From: an uncultured Bacteriovoracaceae bacterium | GTDB taxonomy: Bacteria; Bdellovibrionota; Bacteriovoracia; Bacteriovoracales; Bacteriovoracaceae | Assembly: GCA_937931205.1 (NCBI GenBank) | Contig: CALHBF010000001.1 | Span: 1 to 64,000, forward strand | Length of the DNA stretch: 64,000 bases | Reading direction: 5' to 3' | Shown here: piece after piece, positions 20,213-30,157 of the stretch | Numbering within the stretch: position 1 is the first letter of the stretch | Layout of the letters: the number at the start of each line of letters is the position of its first letter | Notes under the pieces: generated by a model | What the model was told of the DNA's origin: nothing | The model's database searches: none | What the model saw: the letters and a program-made list of their open reading frames with translations, nothing else | Made by a program: the position numbers and the translations under genes

Positions 20213-20802
20213 TAAATAGTTCGGAAAGTTAAATTAATTCTGGGGTTCATTTCTTTTTTCATCTTAGGAAGAGAGTGAACCCAGAAATGCTGAAAGGGTC
20301 CTTTCATAACAAGTAAATCTCCTGATGAGAGTAAGATTTCACATTGTCGATCTTTCTCATACCGATGCTTCATCAAAAATTTTCTTGAAGCACCCAACGA
20401 AACAGAAGCAATACAAGGTTCAGCTCCTAATTCTTTCTCATCATCTGCATGAGGTCCAACATAATCCTCACCCGTTCGATATAAATTTACGAGACAGGAA
20501 TTAAAATGTTGAGAGAGATTCTTTTCAATGTGCTCTTTCATAAGAAAGATCGAAGGAGTCCATGGATTAGGCTTAAGAGTGAGCCCTGAATAAGTATATG
20601 CCTTTTCTCCAAACCAGCTTTCTAGTCTGGGAAGCGAAAGCTCTTTTCCCCACATCTTAATTGTGTTCTGAGAAAATTTTACTTCTGTTATCATCTTTTG
20701 AAATAGCTCTTCTGAGGCATCGAAGAATTGTGGATAATATTCAACTATGCCGTCATGATCAATTAATATTTCTCGCTTTTTATCAAAGAAAGAAAATTGC
20801 AT
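20209..20802 (-). CDS. alkB: AlkB-like 2-oxoglutarate-dependent dioxygenase
   Basis: NLYRTGEDYVGPHADDEKELG...SLGASRKFLMKHR...LLSSGDLLVMKGPFQHFWVHSLPK...RINLTFR. Confidence 0.88.
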   Translation of the reverse strand: MQFSFFDKKREILIDHDGIVEYYPQFFDASEELFQKMITEVKFSQNTIKMWGKELSLPRLESWFGEKAYTYSGLTLKPNPWTPSIFLMKEHIEKNLSQHFNSCLVNLYRTGEDYVGPHADDEKELGAEPCIASVSLGASRKFLMKHRYEKDRQCEILLSSGDLLVMKGPFQHFWVHSLPKMKKEMNPRINLTFRTIY

Positions 20803-21104
20803 TAATCCTCCCTGACTTCAAATATCCCCATTTTGGTCGAGCCGATGTTTCCCTTCGGAGCCTTACCAAATAATGAACCTGGTATGGCCAGAATTAAGCG
20901 AGGAACCTGCCCTATCACTTCTTCCCGCACTCCATGCCTCAAGGCCAATTTAAACATTTCCCAATGAACAAGAAGATGAAGATAGGCATAAGGCTGAGAA
21001 TGAAGATGGGCCTCTTCTAATAAAGAGAGATTGGCTTCATAGGAACTCGTCTCTTTCATTTTTTGAAAAAGCTCACTAATTTTCTCCTGCGCCTCTCTCT
21101 TCAT
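20802..21104 (-). CDS. DUF3703-like protein
   Basis: EAHLHSQPYAYLHLLVHWEMFKLALRHG...QVPRLILAIPGSLFGKAPKGNIGSTKMGIFE. Confidence 0.7.
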   Translation of the reverse strand: MKREAQEKISELFQKMKETSSYEANLSLLEEAHLHSQPYAYLHLLVHWEMFKLALRHGVREEVIGQVPRLILAIPGSLFGKAPKGNIGSTKMGIFEVRED

Positions 21105-21112
21105 ATTATCCT

Positions 21113-21856
21113 CTAAAAATAAGTGACCCCAAAGCCCACGAGGTAGTCGATATCAGTCTGCTTCACATTCTTAGGTACACCAGTATCGTGGTTAACGTTG
21201 AAACTAATCCCAATGCTTAGAATATTAGTCAGTTTAACATCTAGCCCCGACTGAAACCTTAAACGATAATTGGCCGTATTCGTAAAAAGCGGCTGATAAT
21301 ACATTGTTGCAAAGGCCGAAATATTTTTCTTCAAATTTTGAACATAAGATAAATATAAATTACCACGGAAATGATTTTTATCTTTAGTATTTTCTACAAA
21401 ATCTTCCCATTCATAGAAAGTCCCTATTCCTGAATATATAAAATAAGATTTCGTCTGTTTGAGTCGATACCTCAAGTTTCCACCAAAAAAATGACGTGAA
21501 TTAAGATCTTTAAATTCGTTAAATTCTGATTGCACAAACATTTCATAAGCGAGAGGTTTCTCATATTCCCACGTATGACGAAGATGAGCGATCCCAACAT
21601 TCGTGTCTTTTACCTTAGCACTTGTTCCGTACTTATAATTTCCAGAATACAGCCATTCATTTTTCTCAAGTCGGTAAGCACCAATAGTGGTAAAAGCTGA
21701 AGTGAACTTTTCAGTATTCCCCTGTTGCCCCGAAGTTTGCAAGGCAGAACGTCCTATAAAACCTTTACCTTGAATTTGGCGAACTGATTCTACGTTGATG
21801 AAGGCCAAACTTGGTAATGAAAACAAGAAGAGTAAAAAATAAAGCAATAGATTCAT
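21113..21856 (-). CDS. DUF481 family outer membrane protein
   Basis: Signal peptide; alternating beta-strand pattern ...WLYSGNYKYGTS...RFQSGLDVKLTNILSIGISFNVNHDTGVP. Confidence 0.75.
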   Translation of the reverse strand: MNLLLYFLLFLFSLPSLAFINVESVRQIQGKGFIGRSALQTSGQQGNTEKFTSAFTTIGAYRLEKNEWLYSGNYKYGTSAKVKDTNVGIAHLRHTWEYEKPLAYEMFVQSEFNEFKDLNSRHFFGGNLRYRLKQTKSYFIYSGIGTFYEWEDFVENTKDKNHFRGNLYLSYVQNLKKNISAFATMYYQPLFTNTANYRLRFQSGLDVKLTNILSIGISFNVNHDTGVPKNVKQTDIDYLVGFGVTYF

Positions 21857-21980
21857 AAGATAAAGTTAACAAGACAAATACTTCTTGTTAACCCATCTTA
21901 TTCCTTTTTATCTAAGACCAAGCTCTGATTAAGAATGGATATTCATTATTAATTATTTTGCGCCAAGACTTGCACCATCC

Positions 21981-22484
21981 ATGGAAATTGACTACGGTAA
22001 TAAAAAAAAATTCATGGAGGTGCACGTTTTGCTGGCAACAAACACTTTTTATAGAAAGATATCTCACATTGAGCTGCTCAATCCATCTTATCAACAACAG
22101 TTAATTTCATTTCTTTTTCATTCTCTAGAAGAATACAGAGATCCCGAAACAGATATCAGGGCCTGCCTGGACTATATTATCCATCCAGAGAAAGGTGGAC
22201 ATATCTTTGTCGCTGAAAATGACAAAAAAGAAATGCAAGGAGTAGTATTCCTCGCCAATACCCACATGGGTCAATTTGTTCCTGAATACTTACTTGTGTA
22301 TATCGCCATTAATCCCAATTCACGCGGTCAAGGCATAGGCTCTCAGCTCATCGAACAGATCCAAAAGTATCTGAATGCTCCGATTGCTCTGCATGTTGAG
22401 TATGATAACCCCGCTGTCAAACTTTACAACAAACTTGGTTTTACCAGTAAGTATAAAGAAATGCGGTGGTATCCTCGTGGCTAG
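21981..22484 (+). CDS. GNAT family N-acetyltransferase
   Basis: YIAINPNSRGQGIGSQLIEQI...NPAVKLYNKLGFTSKYKEMRWYPR. Confidence 0.88.
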   Translation: MEIDYGNKKKFMEVHVLLATNTFYRKISHIELLNPSYQQQLISFLFHSLEEYRDPETDIRACLDYIIHPEKGGHIFVAENDKKEMQGVVFLANTHMGQFVPEYLLVYIAINPNSRGQGIGSQLIEQIQKYLNAPIALHVEYDNPAVKLYNKLGFTSKYKEMRWYPRG

Positions 22485-23547
22485 ACTTTTCTTATATCGA
22501 GACAAGCTTCGCCATAACTACCATTTCCTTAAAGAGCTTTTCAAAAATTCAGAAACCGAATTATCAATAGTTACCAAACTCTTATGCGGTAATAAGAAAT
22601 ACTTAAAGGAAGTTCTTGATTTAGGTCCGAATCAAATTTGTGAATCAAGAATTTCGAATTTAAAAGCTGTGAAACAGATCAATCCTGTAATTGAAACTAT
22701 CTATATCAAGCCTCCTTCACCATCTATCATCAAAAGTCTGGTTAAATACGCTGATATCAGCTTCAATACAGAATATGAAATAATCAAAATGCTTTCACGG
22801 GAAGCTCAAACCCAAGCGAAAACACACAAAGTTATTCTCATGATAGAATTAGGGGATTTAAGAGAAGGTATTCTGAGTGAAAGTCTTGAAGAGATTTATT
22901 CAAAGATATTGAAGTTAGAAAATATTGAAGTCATTGGCATTGGGTGTAATCTTAATTGTCTCCATGGTGTAATGCCTTCGATTGAAAAACTGAATATTTT
23001 ATGTTTGCACAAGGACAAGCTAGAGAGAAAATTTAAGAAAGAAATCAAATATATCTCTGGAGGAACAACGGTCACCCTTCCTCTTCTTCTATCAGAACAA
23101 TTTTTTCCGGCCAAGGTTAATCATTTCAGGATAGGAGAAGCTCTCTTCTTTGGAGCTGATCTCTTTAATGATAAAACGATTAAAGGAATGTTTCCTTTTA
23201 CTTTTGAATTGGAAGCTCAAGTTATCGAAGTGTCTGAAAAGCCATCTGAGCCCTTTGGAGAAGTCAGAGCAAATCCTCAGGGCATAAAGTACTCTAAGAA
23301 AAATAATTGCTCCCAAACTATCCGCAGGGCCATTTTAGATATTGGTGTTCTTGATGTTCAGCCCCAGTACTTAATCCCTAATAACCCTAAAGTAAAAGTC
23401 ATTGGTGCTAGCTCCGATATGCTCGTAGTCGATATAAGTGAATCCAGACACAAATATCCCATCGGCTCTACTATGAAGTTTCAGCTCAAGTACATGGGAG
23501 CTCTCGGGCTGCTTAATTCCAAGTATATCGATAAAGAAGTTCTATAA
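22477..23547 (+). CDS. Alanine/ornithine racemase-family PLP enzyme (GTG start)
   Basis: GTG at 22477 gives VARLFLYRDKLRHNYHFLKELF; KLLCGNKKYLKEVLDLG; YISGGTTVTLPLL; overlaps the GNAT gene by 8 bp. Confidence 0.8.
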   Translation: MARLFLYRDKLRHNYHFLKELFKNSETELSIVTKLLCGNKKYLKEVLDLGPNQICESRISNLKAVKQINPVIETIYIKPPSPSIIKSLVKYADISFNTEYEIIKMLSREAQTQAKTHKVILMIELGDLREGILSESLEEIYSKILKLENIEVIGIGCNLNCLHGVMPSIEKLNILCLHKDKLERKFKKEIKYISGGTTVTLPLLLSEQFFPAKVNHFRIGEALFFGADLFNDKTIKGMFPFTFELEAQVIEVSEKPSEPFGEVRANPQGIKYSKKNNCSQTIRRAILDIGVLDVQPQYLIPNNPKVKVIGASSDMLVVDISESRHKYPIGSTMKFQLKYMGALGLLNSKYIDKEVL

Positions 23548-25689
23548 TGAATATCTTGTTAAATCGAGATATCCACTTTCTAAAAAGTCACTGGCCTTGA
23601 AGAGATGATTAAAGTCATCATAGGTAGACCAGAAGCTTCTCTCTGTTCTTCTCACTTCATACTTCCGTATCAGCTCCTGAAACGACTCTTTGGTTTTCAG
23701 TCTGCTGACCGACTCTAGAAATGAGTCATATTTATTCTCTGGCACAAGTAAAAATAGTTCAGGATAAGTCCCGGCCACTCCGTCTAAGAAAAGAAGTGAG
23801 TCTTCCTCGGGCGCCAGACGATACTCCTCACCCAGTATCCAAGAGATGTTGGCATGCTCACGATTTCTGATAATTGAAACCACTTTGTTATTTTTCCCTT
23901 TCACTAAAACAAGAGTGACTTCAGGAAAATAATTAGCAAACGTCTGTCCTTCTTCCTGCCTTAAAACCCTCGTTCTAACCTCCTGACCTTTATTAGGTCT
24001 GATCATACTTAAGAACTCAAACTTTGCGTTTTGTGGGTCTTTATAATTAATATCAACAGGCATATCATTTAAGATATTAGGAAAGATATACTTCATCTTA
24101 AGTTCAGTAAGAACTCCTTTATACCAACTATCACGCATCGGTTTTCTAATCTCAGGTGGCATAAACAAAAGGAAGTTCTCCTCTGCCTCCATACGAATAA
24201 GATCCATATAGATTCGTGTTAGCGACTGATGACCTACGTTCCCAAAAACATCAAAATTCACAACAAGGTTATACACCAGCCTTTCGAAGAGAGAATAATC
24301 AAGATAGAAAAATGTCTTAGGACTATCACCAAGATTGCCATAAAAGACCGAGGCATTATCATCATGTCTAAAAATCGTCAGCATTCCTTCAATCGGATTA
24401 CGCTTAGATCCTATCCAGAGGTCTTCGACCTTCAATCCGTTAGGACGATGCTTTTGAAACCATTCTTTTTTTAATTTTCTATAAGCTTCTCTTTTTTTAG
24501 TAAGTTCTGAAATCAGAGATGTTGTTTCCATTAATTTAACATTACTGCCAAAAGAACCAGGGAGAACGAGATCATCTCTTGATTCCTTTTCAAACTCAGC
24601 AGACTGAACCATGAGGTCCGCATCAGGATGAAGGAATCCACCATAAAACTGTTCTTGAATTGAATTAACAGCGGCAGAACCATTACAAACAGGTCCTTTA
24701 ATAAAAGTATTCACATGATATCTGGCATCCTCTAATAAAAACTCATAACGAGCTCTGACCGGAATATCTTTGAAGGTGATGAAAGGGTTGGCCGACTCTG
24801 CTCTTTCATAACTCGGTAAAACGATCACATTCCATTTTTTGGCAAAGAATATTTCCTTATAGCGCGCAAACTTTGCTTTATCCAAAACCAACGGGATGTG
24901 AGTTTTTGCAACAATCGAACCTTCAAGCGGAGTAAAACAATAATAAATTTCTTGAATTTTTGGATCATCTACAGGAGTTCGAGTTGCCACCTCCAGACTT
25001 CTCTCTTGGCAGGGCCTATCAGTTCTGATCATTCGAAAAAAGTTTCTTTCACTCTCATTAAAAGTGATATGAGCTAGAAACATATGCTCATACATATAAC
25101 GAGCGAGAAGTTTATGCTTCAAGTCCCTCTTATTGAGAAATGTTTCCCATTCAAGTCCGATGGCCGGTATTTTCTTCTCAATTCTCTGAGGACCAGGCAT
25201 CCCTTGGCCAATCCACTCCTTAATAGTATTCACATCTTTAGTGTCTAATTTAGGAAGTCCATAAGGCATTGCTCTTTCAGGATAAGAAGTTAAAAAGTCC
25301 TTCATCTCTTCTTTATTTTCGGCGCAAACGTTACTGTCCCCAACTGCTACTTTAGGTAGATTTCCTTCTTTTTTCCCTTCAATGATTTTTAAGAACTGAT
25401 GGTCATCGACTGAAAAGAATTTTTTCTTACGCCAGTCTTTAACATTGAAAGCATCAATCCACATTCGTGTGGGCTCAATGCTATCACCTCTTGTTCCCTG
25501 ATAAACAATTTCTTTACTGGCGCCTCTTTCAAACCCCTCATAGCTTTGCAGGTTTAGCTGGCAAGGGGCATTGTAACAACTATGACAAGCAATACATCTT
25601 CCATCGAAAAGAGGTTGTACTTTATCTTTGTACATATCCATTGCAAATGATGTGTACGAGAACATTGCTACAATAAAAAACTGAATCAT
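23542..25689 (-). CDS. cti: Fatty acid cis/trans isomerase
   Basis: Signal peptide, heme motif CIACHSCYNAPCQLNLQSYEGFERGASK; PYGLPKLDTKDVNTIKEWIGQGMPGP. Confidence 0.85.
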   Translation of the reverse strand: MIQFFIVAMFSYTSFAMDMYKDKVQPLFDGRCIACHSCYNAPCQLNLQSYEGFERGASKEIVYQGTRGDSIEPTRMWIDAFNVKDWRKKKFFSVDDHQFLKIIEGKKEGNLPKVAVGDSNVCAENKEEMKDFLTSYPERAMPYGLPKLDTKDVNTIKEWIGQGMPGPQRIEKKIPAIGLEWETFLNKRDLKHKLLARYMYEHMFLAHITFNESERNFFRMIRTDRPCQERSLEVATRTPVDDPKIQEIYYCFTPLEGSIVAKTHIPLVLDKAKFARYKEIFFAKKWNVIVLPSYERAESANPFITFKDIPVRARYEFLLEDARYHVNTFIKGPVCNGSAAVNSIQEQFYGGFLHPDADLMVQSAEFEKESRDDLVLPGSFGSNVKLMETTSLISELTKKREAYRKLKKEWFQKHRPNGLKVEDLWIGSKRNPIEGMLTIFRHDDNASVFYGNLGDSPKTFFYLDYSLFERLVYNLVVNFDVFGNVGHQSLTRIYMDLIRMEAEENFLLFMPPEIRKPMRDSWYKGVLTELKMKYIFPNILNDMPVDINYKDPQNAKFEFLSMIRPNKGQEVRTRVLRQEEGQTFANYFPEVTLVLVKGKNNKVVSIIRNREHANISWILGEEYRLAPEEDSLLFLDGVAGTYPELFLLVPENKYDSFLESVSRLKTKESFQELIRKYEVRRTERSFWSTYDDFNHLFKASDFLESGYLDLTRYSL

Positions 25690-25748
25690 ATTTATACTCC
25701 ACGAGTCTTTATGATAAACTCAATTTTCGTATAAATAAAGGCCAATAA

Positions 25749-27266
25749 TTATTCCTCTCGATAAAATACTATTTCCTGATTCAATTCTATATTCTCTGAG
25801 AAATTGGTGTCATGTGACGCAACAATCAAAACTCCATCAAATTTGAGAAGTAAATTCTCTAAAAATTCGATATTCACTAAATCAAGATTATTCGTCGGTT
25901 CATCAAGGATCAGAACTTCAGGAGTGGGATTCATCATAAGCACTTTGGCCAGACTAAGACGTAGTTTCTCCCCTCCGCTTAAAGTTTCAATGTTGCGGTA
26001 AACAGTATCTCCTTGAAAAAGAAATGAAGAAAGAAGGTTTCTTATTTCTATATCTGAAAGAGCACTAACCTCTCTGATGTTCTGAAAAATATCTTTTTCG
26101 AAATTAAGAATTTGATATTCTTGATCAATAATCCCAAAGTGAACACTCCCCCTGTTGAGACTACCTTCAACTGTGCCTTCAATTTTCTTATCCATTAGCA
26201 GAGAAAAGAAAGTCGATTTCCCTGAACCATTGCCCCCACTGACTCTTAGTCGAGCTGGACCATGAAGAGAAAAATTCAAATTTTTATTCCACAAATTTTT
26301 TGTATTATCTGGAAAACGAATATTTAAGTTACGTGCTTCAAAAATAAGTTTATTCTGATGAACTGATACTTCTGGTAAATGAGAGAACATCACGGGATCT
26401 CGTTTTACTTTCTCAAAGCGCTGATAAGCTTCAGAGACAGCAATGTTCAGTTTTGCAGAGGTTTCCTTGTCAATACTACCTAAAGTCTGTTGAGCTTTTC
26501 TCTTTCTTCCACCTAGAAGAATTTTAGGTATTCCCCCTTTGGCTGCATCCTTTTTCCCTTTACTCATTCTCTTAGTCTGCTGATTGACTAACTCAATCCT
26601 TTTCTCTTCATTCTCATTTCTTTTTCTTTTCGCCATTTTTAAATCATCTTCCAGAATGTCACGCTGTCTTTGGCTCTGAGATTGATAATCTTCAAAATTA
26701 CCAGCAAACAATTCAATTCCATGATTTGTCAGTTCTAAAATATTATCGGTGAAACCTAAAAGCTCTCTATCGTGAGAAATAAGTAAAAGACCTCCATCAA
26801 ATATTTTAATAAAATCGAACAATAATTTCCGCCCCTCTCGATCCAAGTGGTTTGTAGGCTCATCCATAATGACAAAGCTTGCTCCCTCTAGAAGGAGTTT
26901 GGTCAATCTCACTCTTGTCCATTCTCCACCGCTCAATTGAATACATGATCGATCAAGAGGAATGCTATCTAAAAGAGATAGCTTCTTACTATCAGAGAAA
27001 AGATCAAAATCAATGAGGAACTCCAGAACAGAAATATCTTTGCGATCTTCTTCTTGTCTAAAAAAGACAATCTTTTCTCCAGAGATCTGAACAGTTCCCT
27101 TCGTTGGAATTAATTCTCCTACAAGTATTTTTGCAAGAGTTGTTTTCCCGGCACCATTGACACCGACTAGGCCATAAATTGATTTATTGAGTGAAAAATT
27201 TAATTGTTGAAAAACGGTTTGACCGTTTGGCCATTCCAAGGCCACATTTTGAAAAGCAATAGTCAT
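25749..27266 (-). CDS. ABC-F family ATPase
   Basis: Two ATPase domains (VGVNGAGKTT, SGGNGSGKST), no TM domain, LSGGEWTRVRLTKLLLEGASFVIMDEPTNHLD. Confidence 0.92.
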   Translation of the reverse strand: MTIAFQNVALEWPNGQTVFQQLNFSLNKSIYGLVGVNGAGKTTLAKILVGELIPTKGTVQISGEKIVFFRQEEDRKDISVLEFLIDFDLFSDSKKLSLLDSIPLDRSCIQLSGGEWTRVRLTKLLLEGASFVIMDEPTNHLDREGRKLLFDFIKIFDGGLLLISHDRELLGFTDNILELTNHGIELFAGNFEDYQSQSQRQRDILEDDLKMAKRKRNENEEKRIELVNQQTKRMSKGKKDAAKGGIPKILLGGRKRKAQQTLGSIDKETSAKLNIAVSEAYQRFEKVKRDPVMFSHLPEVSVHQNKLIFEARNLNIRFPDNTKNLWNKNLNFSLHGPARLRVSGGNGSGKSTFFSLLMDKKIEGTVEGSLNRGSVHFGIIDQEYQILNFEKDIFQNIREVSALSDIEIRNLLSSFLFQGDTVYRNIETLSGGEKLRLSLAKVLMMNPTPEVLILDEPTNNLDLVNIEFLENLLLKFDGVLIVASHDTNFSENIELNQEIVFYREE

Positions 27267-27411
27267 AAATACTCCCCTTGATCAATTTTGATCAAGTACA
27301 GTTCATAAAGAATAGTGGATGTAATTTATGTTATGCTCTCATAGATCCGGATTCATCATCCGGACCTACATCCTATCATGAATTCATTTAACTCATTACA
27401 GTTTTTTGAAT

Positions 27412-27738
27412 TTACGGCTTATAGACTGCTAAAAAAGTAATGATTACAAGAAGTAAACTGATAATCGAAGAAGCAAATTGCTGCAACTTAGGCTTGAACT
27501 TCATAGCAATGGCCAGCACTCCCATCACGATCCATAAGTAAAACTTGGTATTGGCCCATTGAGGAAAGTTTTCATGCAACCCTAAAGCAGAAACCAGTCC
27601 GAAAGAAGTAACGAGTGCTAGAATCCAAAAAACCATAAAGGCCAAGAAGGATTTTTTATTCAAAGCAATCCCTGCCAGAGTAAAAACCATTCCTCCAATA
27701 CTTAAGTAATGAACGGCCTTAAAAAGTGCGTAATCCAT
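27412..27738 (-). CDS. Small integral membrane protein
   Basis: 108 aa, about 3-4 hydrophobic segments. Confidence 0.65.
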   Translation of the reverse strand: MDYALFKAVHYLSIGGMVFTLAGIALNKKSFLAFMVFWILALVTSFGLVSALGLHENFPQWANTKFYLWIVMGVLAIAMKFKPKLQQFASSIISLLLVIITFLAVYKP

Positions 27739-27804
27739 AGAGTCCCCTTGAGTAAATTTGGGGTTATCTTAAGACCTCAAGTTAACTTGAGATCAAGGAT
27801 TTTT

Positions 27805-28185
27805 TTAAAGAGAGGCAAAGAGATCTACAATATTTCCATCAGGATCAGCAACAGAAGCATATCGTTGTCCCCAAGGAGCATCCCAAGGAGGTGTATGTCC
27901 AGTAAATCCACTATCAACTACTTTTTGATAGGAGCTATCTACATCTTTTGGAGAATTACATAAGAAGGCCAAAGTGATTCGTTGCCCTTCTGGCTTCACC
28001 CAATCACTTCTTAACTTTTTCATGAGTTCTTCAGAATCAAGCATCAATCTCAGTCCACTAGGAAGTGTGGCTTCAACATGCGGAATATCAGCTGTGGCAT
28101 CAGGAAAAGAAACACCTAGTGTTCGATAAAAATTAATACTCTTATTTAAGTCTTTCGCAATAATTCCAATAGCATCTAGTCTCAT
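27805..28185 (-). CDS. VOC/glyoxalase family protein
   Basis: IIAKDLNKSINFYRTLGVSFP...PPWDAPWGQRYASVADPDGNIVDLF. Confidence 0.9.
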   Translation of the reverse strand: MRLDAIGIIAKDLNKSINFYRTLGVSFPDATADIPHVEATLPSGLRLMLDSEELMKKLRSDWVKPEGQRITLAFLCNSPKDVDSSYQKVVDSGFTGHTPPWDAPWGQRYASVADPDGNIVDLFASL

Positions 28186-28195
28186 ACATTCTCCT

Positions 28196-28702
28196 TCATT
28201 TCGTTTTCTTCAAAATATCATTGAGCTTCAACTGCCCCATTTCAAGAGCAAGCAACTTTTTCTTAATATGAAGCCCACCTGAATAACCACCTAAGGCTCC
28301 ATTGGCAGCAATAACTCTATGACATGGAATAATAATACAAATTGGATTTTTCCCATTAGCAGTTCCAACAGCTCGAGAAGCCTTTTCGTTCTTAATCTCT
28401 TTAGCAATGTCCTTATAGGATTTAGTGATCCCATAGGGAATTTTACTCAATCGACCCCAAACTCTTTTCTGAAAATCACTGCCAACCAGATCCAGCGGAA
28501 CTTCAAACTTTTGCCTTGTTCCTTCCATATACTCTCTTACTTCCTGCTCGGCCTGCATAAGAATTTTTCCCTGAGGCGATCGATCATCCTTAATTTTCTC
28601 ATGGCCAGGGTCTTCAAAAATCAATTCTTGAAGTCCTGTCTCTGAAGCGACTAGATAAACTGTACCTAGAGGAGACGACATCTTTTTTTGAAAAATACTC
28701 AT
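28196..28702 (-). CDS. ogt: Methylated-DNA--protein-cysteine methyltransferase
   Basis: RAVGTANGKNPICIIIPCHRVIAANGALGGYSGGLHIKKKLLALE. Confidence 0.95.
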   Translation of the reverse strand: MSIFQKKMSSPLGTVYLVASETGLQELIFEDPGHEKIKDDRSPQGKILMQAEQEVREYMEGTRQKFEVPLDLVGSDFQKRVWGRLSKIPYGITKSYKDIAKEIKNEKASRAVGTANGKNPICIIIPCHRVIAANGALGGYSGGLHIKKKLLALEMGQLKLNDILKKTK

Positions 28703-30105
28703 TTAATATCCTTTTCTGCATATGTTCGCCAAAATAGTGAAGCCAGATAACCTCTCCAAGGACTAAGTCTGGCCGTATCTATTTCTGGATACAAAAGACA
28801 CACACGATTAATAATTAAGTCACTGGCAGGAAAAGCATCTGGATCTCGTAATGCTCTTAGTGCCATATACTCCACACTCCAAGGACCGATTCCTTTTATC
28901 GAAAGAGCTACCTTTCTGAAGTCATCCATATTCTGATGAGCATCTAGAGATAAATGTCCTTCACTGATGGTCCGACAAAAATTCTTAATCGTTTCTTTGC
29001 GTTTATTCGTTGTTTTAAGACTGGAGAGATCAGCTCGAATAATATCTTCAGGAGTTGGGAACATTTTTCTTCCATCCACATCTCGTCCTGCAATTTCGAT
29101 AAGATCTTCGACCAGTGCTCGACCTCTTTGAATACTTACGAGTTGTCCTAATATTGTTCCCATTGCAACTTCAAAAGAGTCCCATCCCGATGGTAATCTA
29201 ATTCCAGGATGTTTCTTTATTAATTTTTTTAAGAGAGGAAATCTTTCAAAAGAATTAGCAATGAGAATAGGATCTGAGTCCAAATCAAATAAGTTTCTCA
29301 CTTTTTTCACAATAAACTGAATCGCTGATGTATCAGGAAAATCGATCGTTAAATTAAGACAATACTTATCGGCATTATTCTCAATGCAGATCTCTCCTAA
29401 CTTCCCTTGATACTCCACAATGCGATACATTTTATTATCTTCAAAGCGCTCAAGTTTTCCTGTTTGATGGTTCTGGTAACTTCTAAATAGTCCTTCATAA
29501 TCAAAGGGCGGACGATAAGATAAACTGATCTTCACTAAATTTTGATTTTTCTCTTTCGAATTTCTAAGCGCGCTAGGAGATTGCTCAAATCTATTCTTAA
29601 AAGCATCGTTGAATCTTCTGATTGAGGAGAATCCTGAAGCAAAAGCAACTTCACTCATCGAAAGACCTGTTTGACTGACTAGCTTTCGGGCAAGACTTAG
29701 CTGATTCTCCAGAACAAGTTGTTTTGGAGTCTTTCCTAATTCCTCCATAAACAGACGACGTAAATGACGGGCACTTATTCCAAACAAAAGAGCAAACTCA
29801 TCTTCGTTAAAATGAAATTCTTCCATCGAATTGATATATCTCAATGCTCGTTGGACAACTGCGGATTTTCCCATCCACAAAGGCGAATGAGGAGCACTTT
29901 CAGGATGACAGCGCTTACAAGGACGATACCCGGCGATTTCAGCTTCTAAGTAGCTCTGAAAGAACTCAACATTTTCTTTTTTAGGTTTGGCAGGACAGAT
30001 AGGGCGACAATAAATACCTGTCGTCTTTACCCCGACAAAAAACTTGCCGTCGAAACGATAATCTCTTGTTCTTAAAGCTTCGTAGAAAATGTCCTCTCTT
30101 CTCAT
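28699..30105 (-). CDS. Ada/AraC-HTH + AlkA-type DNA-3-methyladenine glycosylase fusion
   Basis: N-term FVGVKTTGIYCRPICPAKPKKENVEF...GYRPCKRCHPE; AraC HTH; C-term GTILGQLVSIQRGRALVEDLI...SIKGIGPWSVEYMALR. Confidence 0.92.
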   Translation of the reverse strand: MRREDIFYEALRTRDYRFDGKFFVGVKTTGIYCRPICPAKPKKENVEFFQSYLEAEIAGYRPCKRCHPESAPHSPLWMGKSAVVQRALRYINSMEEFHFNEDEFALLFGISARHLRRLFMEELGKTPKQLVLENQLSLARKLVSQTGLSMSEVAFASGFSSIRRFNDAFKNRFEQSPSALRNSKEKNQNLVKISLSYRPPFDYEGLFRSYQNHQTGKLERFEDNKMYRIVEYQGKLGEICIENNADKYCLNLTIDFPDTSAIQFIVKKVRNLFDLDSDPILIANSFERFPLLKKLIKKHPGIRLPSGWDSFEVAMGTILGQLVSIQRGRALVEDLIEIAGRDVDGRKMFPTPEDIIRADLSSLKTTNKRKETIKNFCRTISEGHLSLDAHQNMDDFRKVALSIKGIGPWSVEYMALRALRDPDAFPASDLIINRVCLLYPEIDTARLSPWRGYLASLFWRTYAEKDIK

Positions 30106-30157
30106 AAGGAAAGATTACGTGAAGACGAGGACATTTTCTAGCCATTTTCGGACATCA

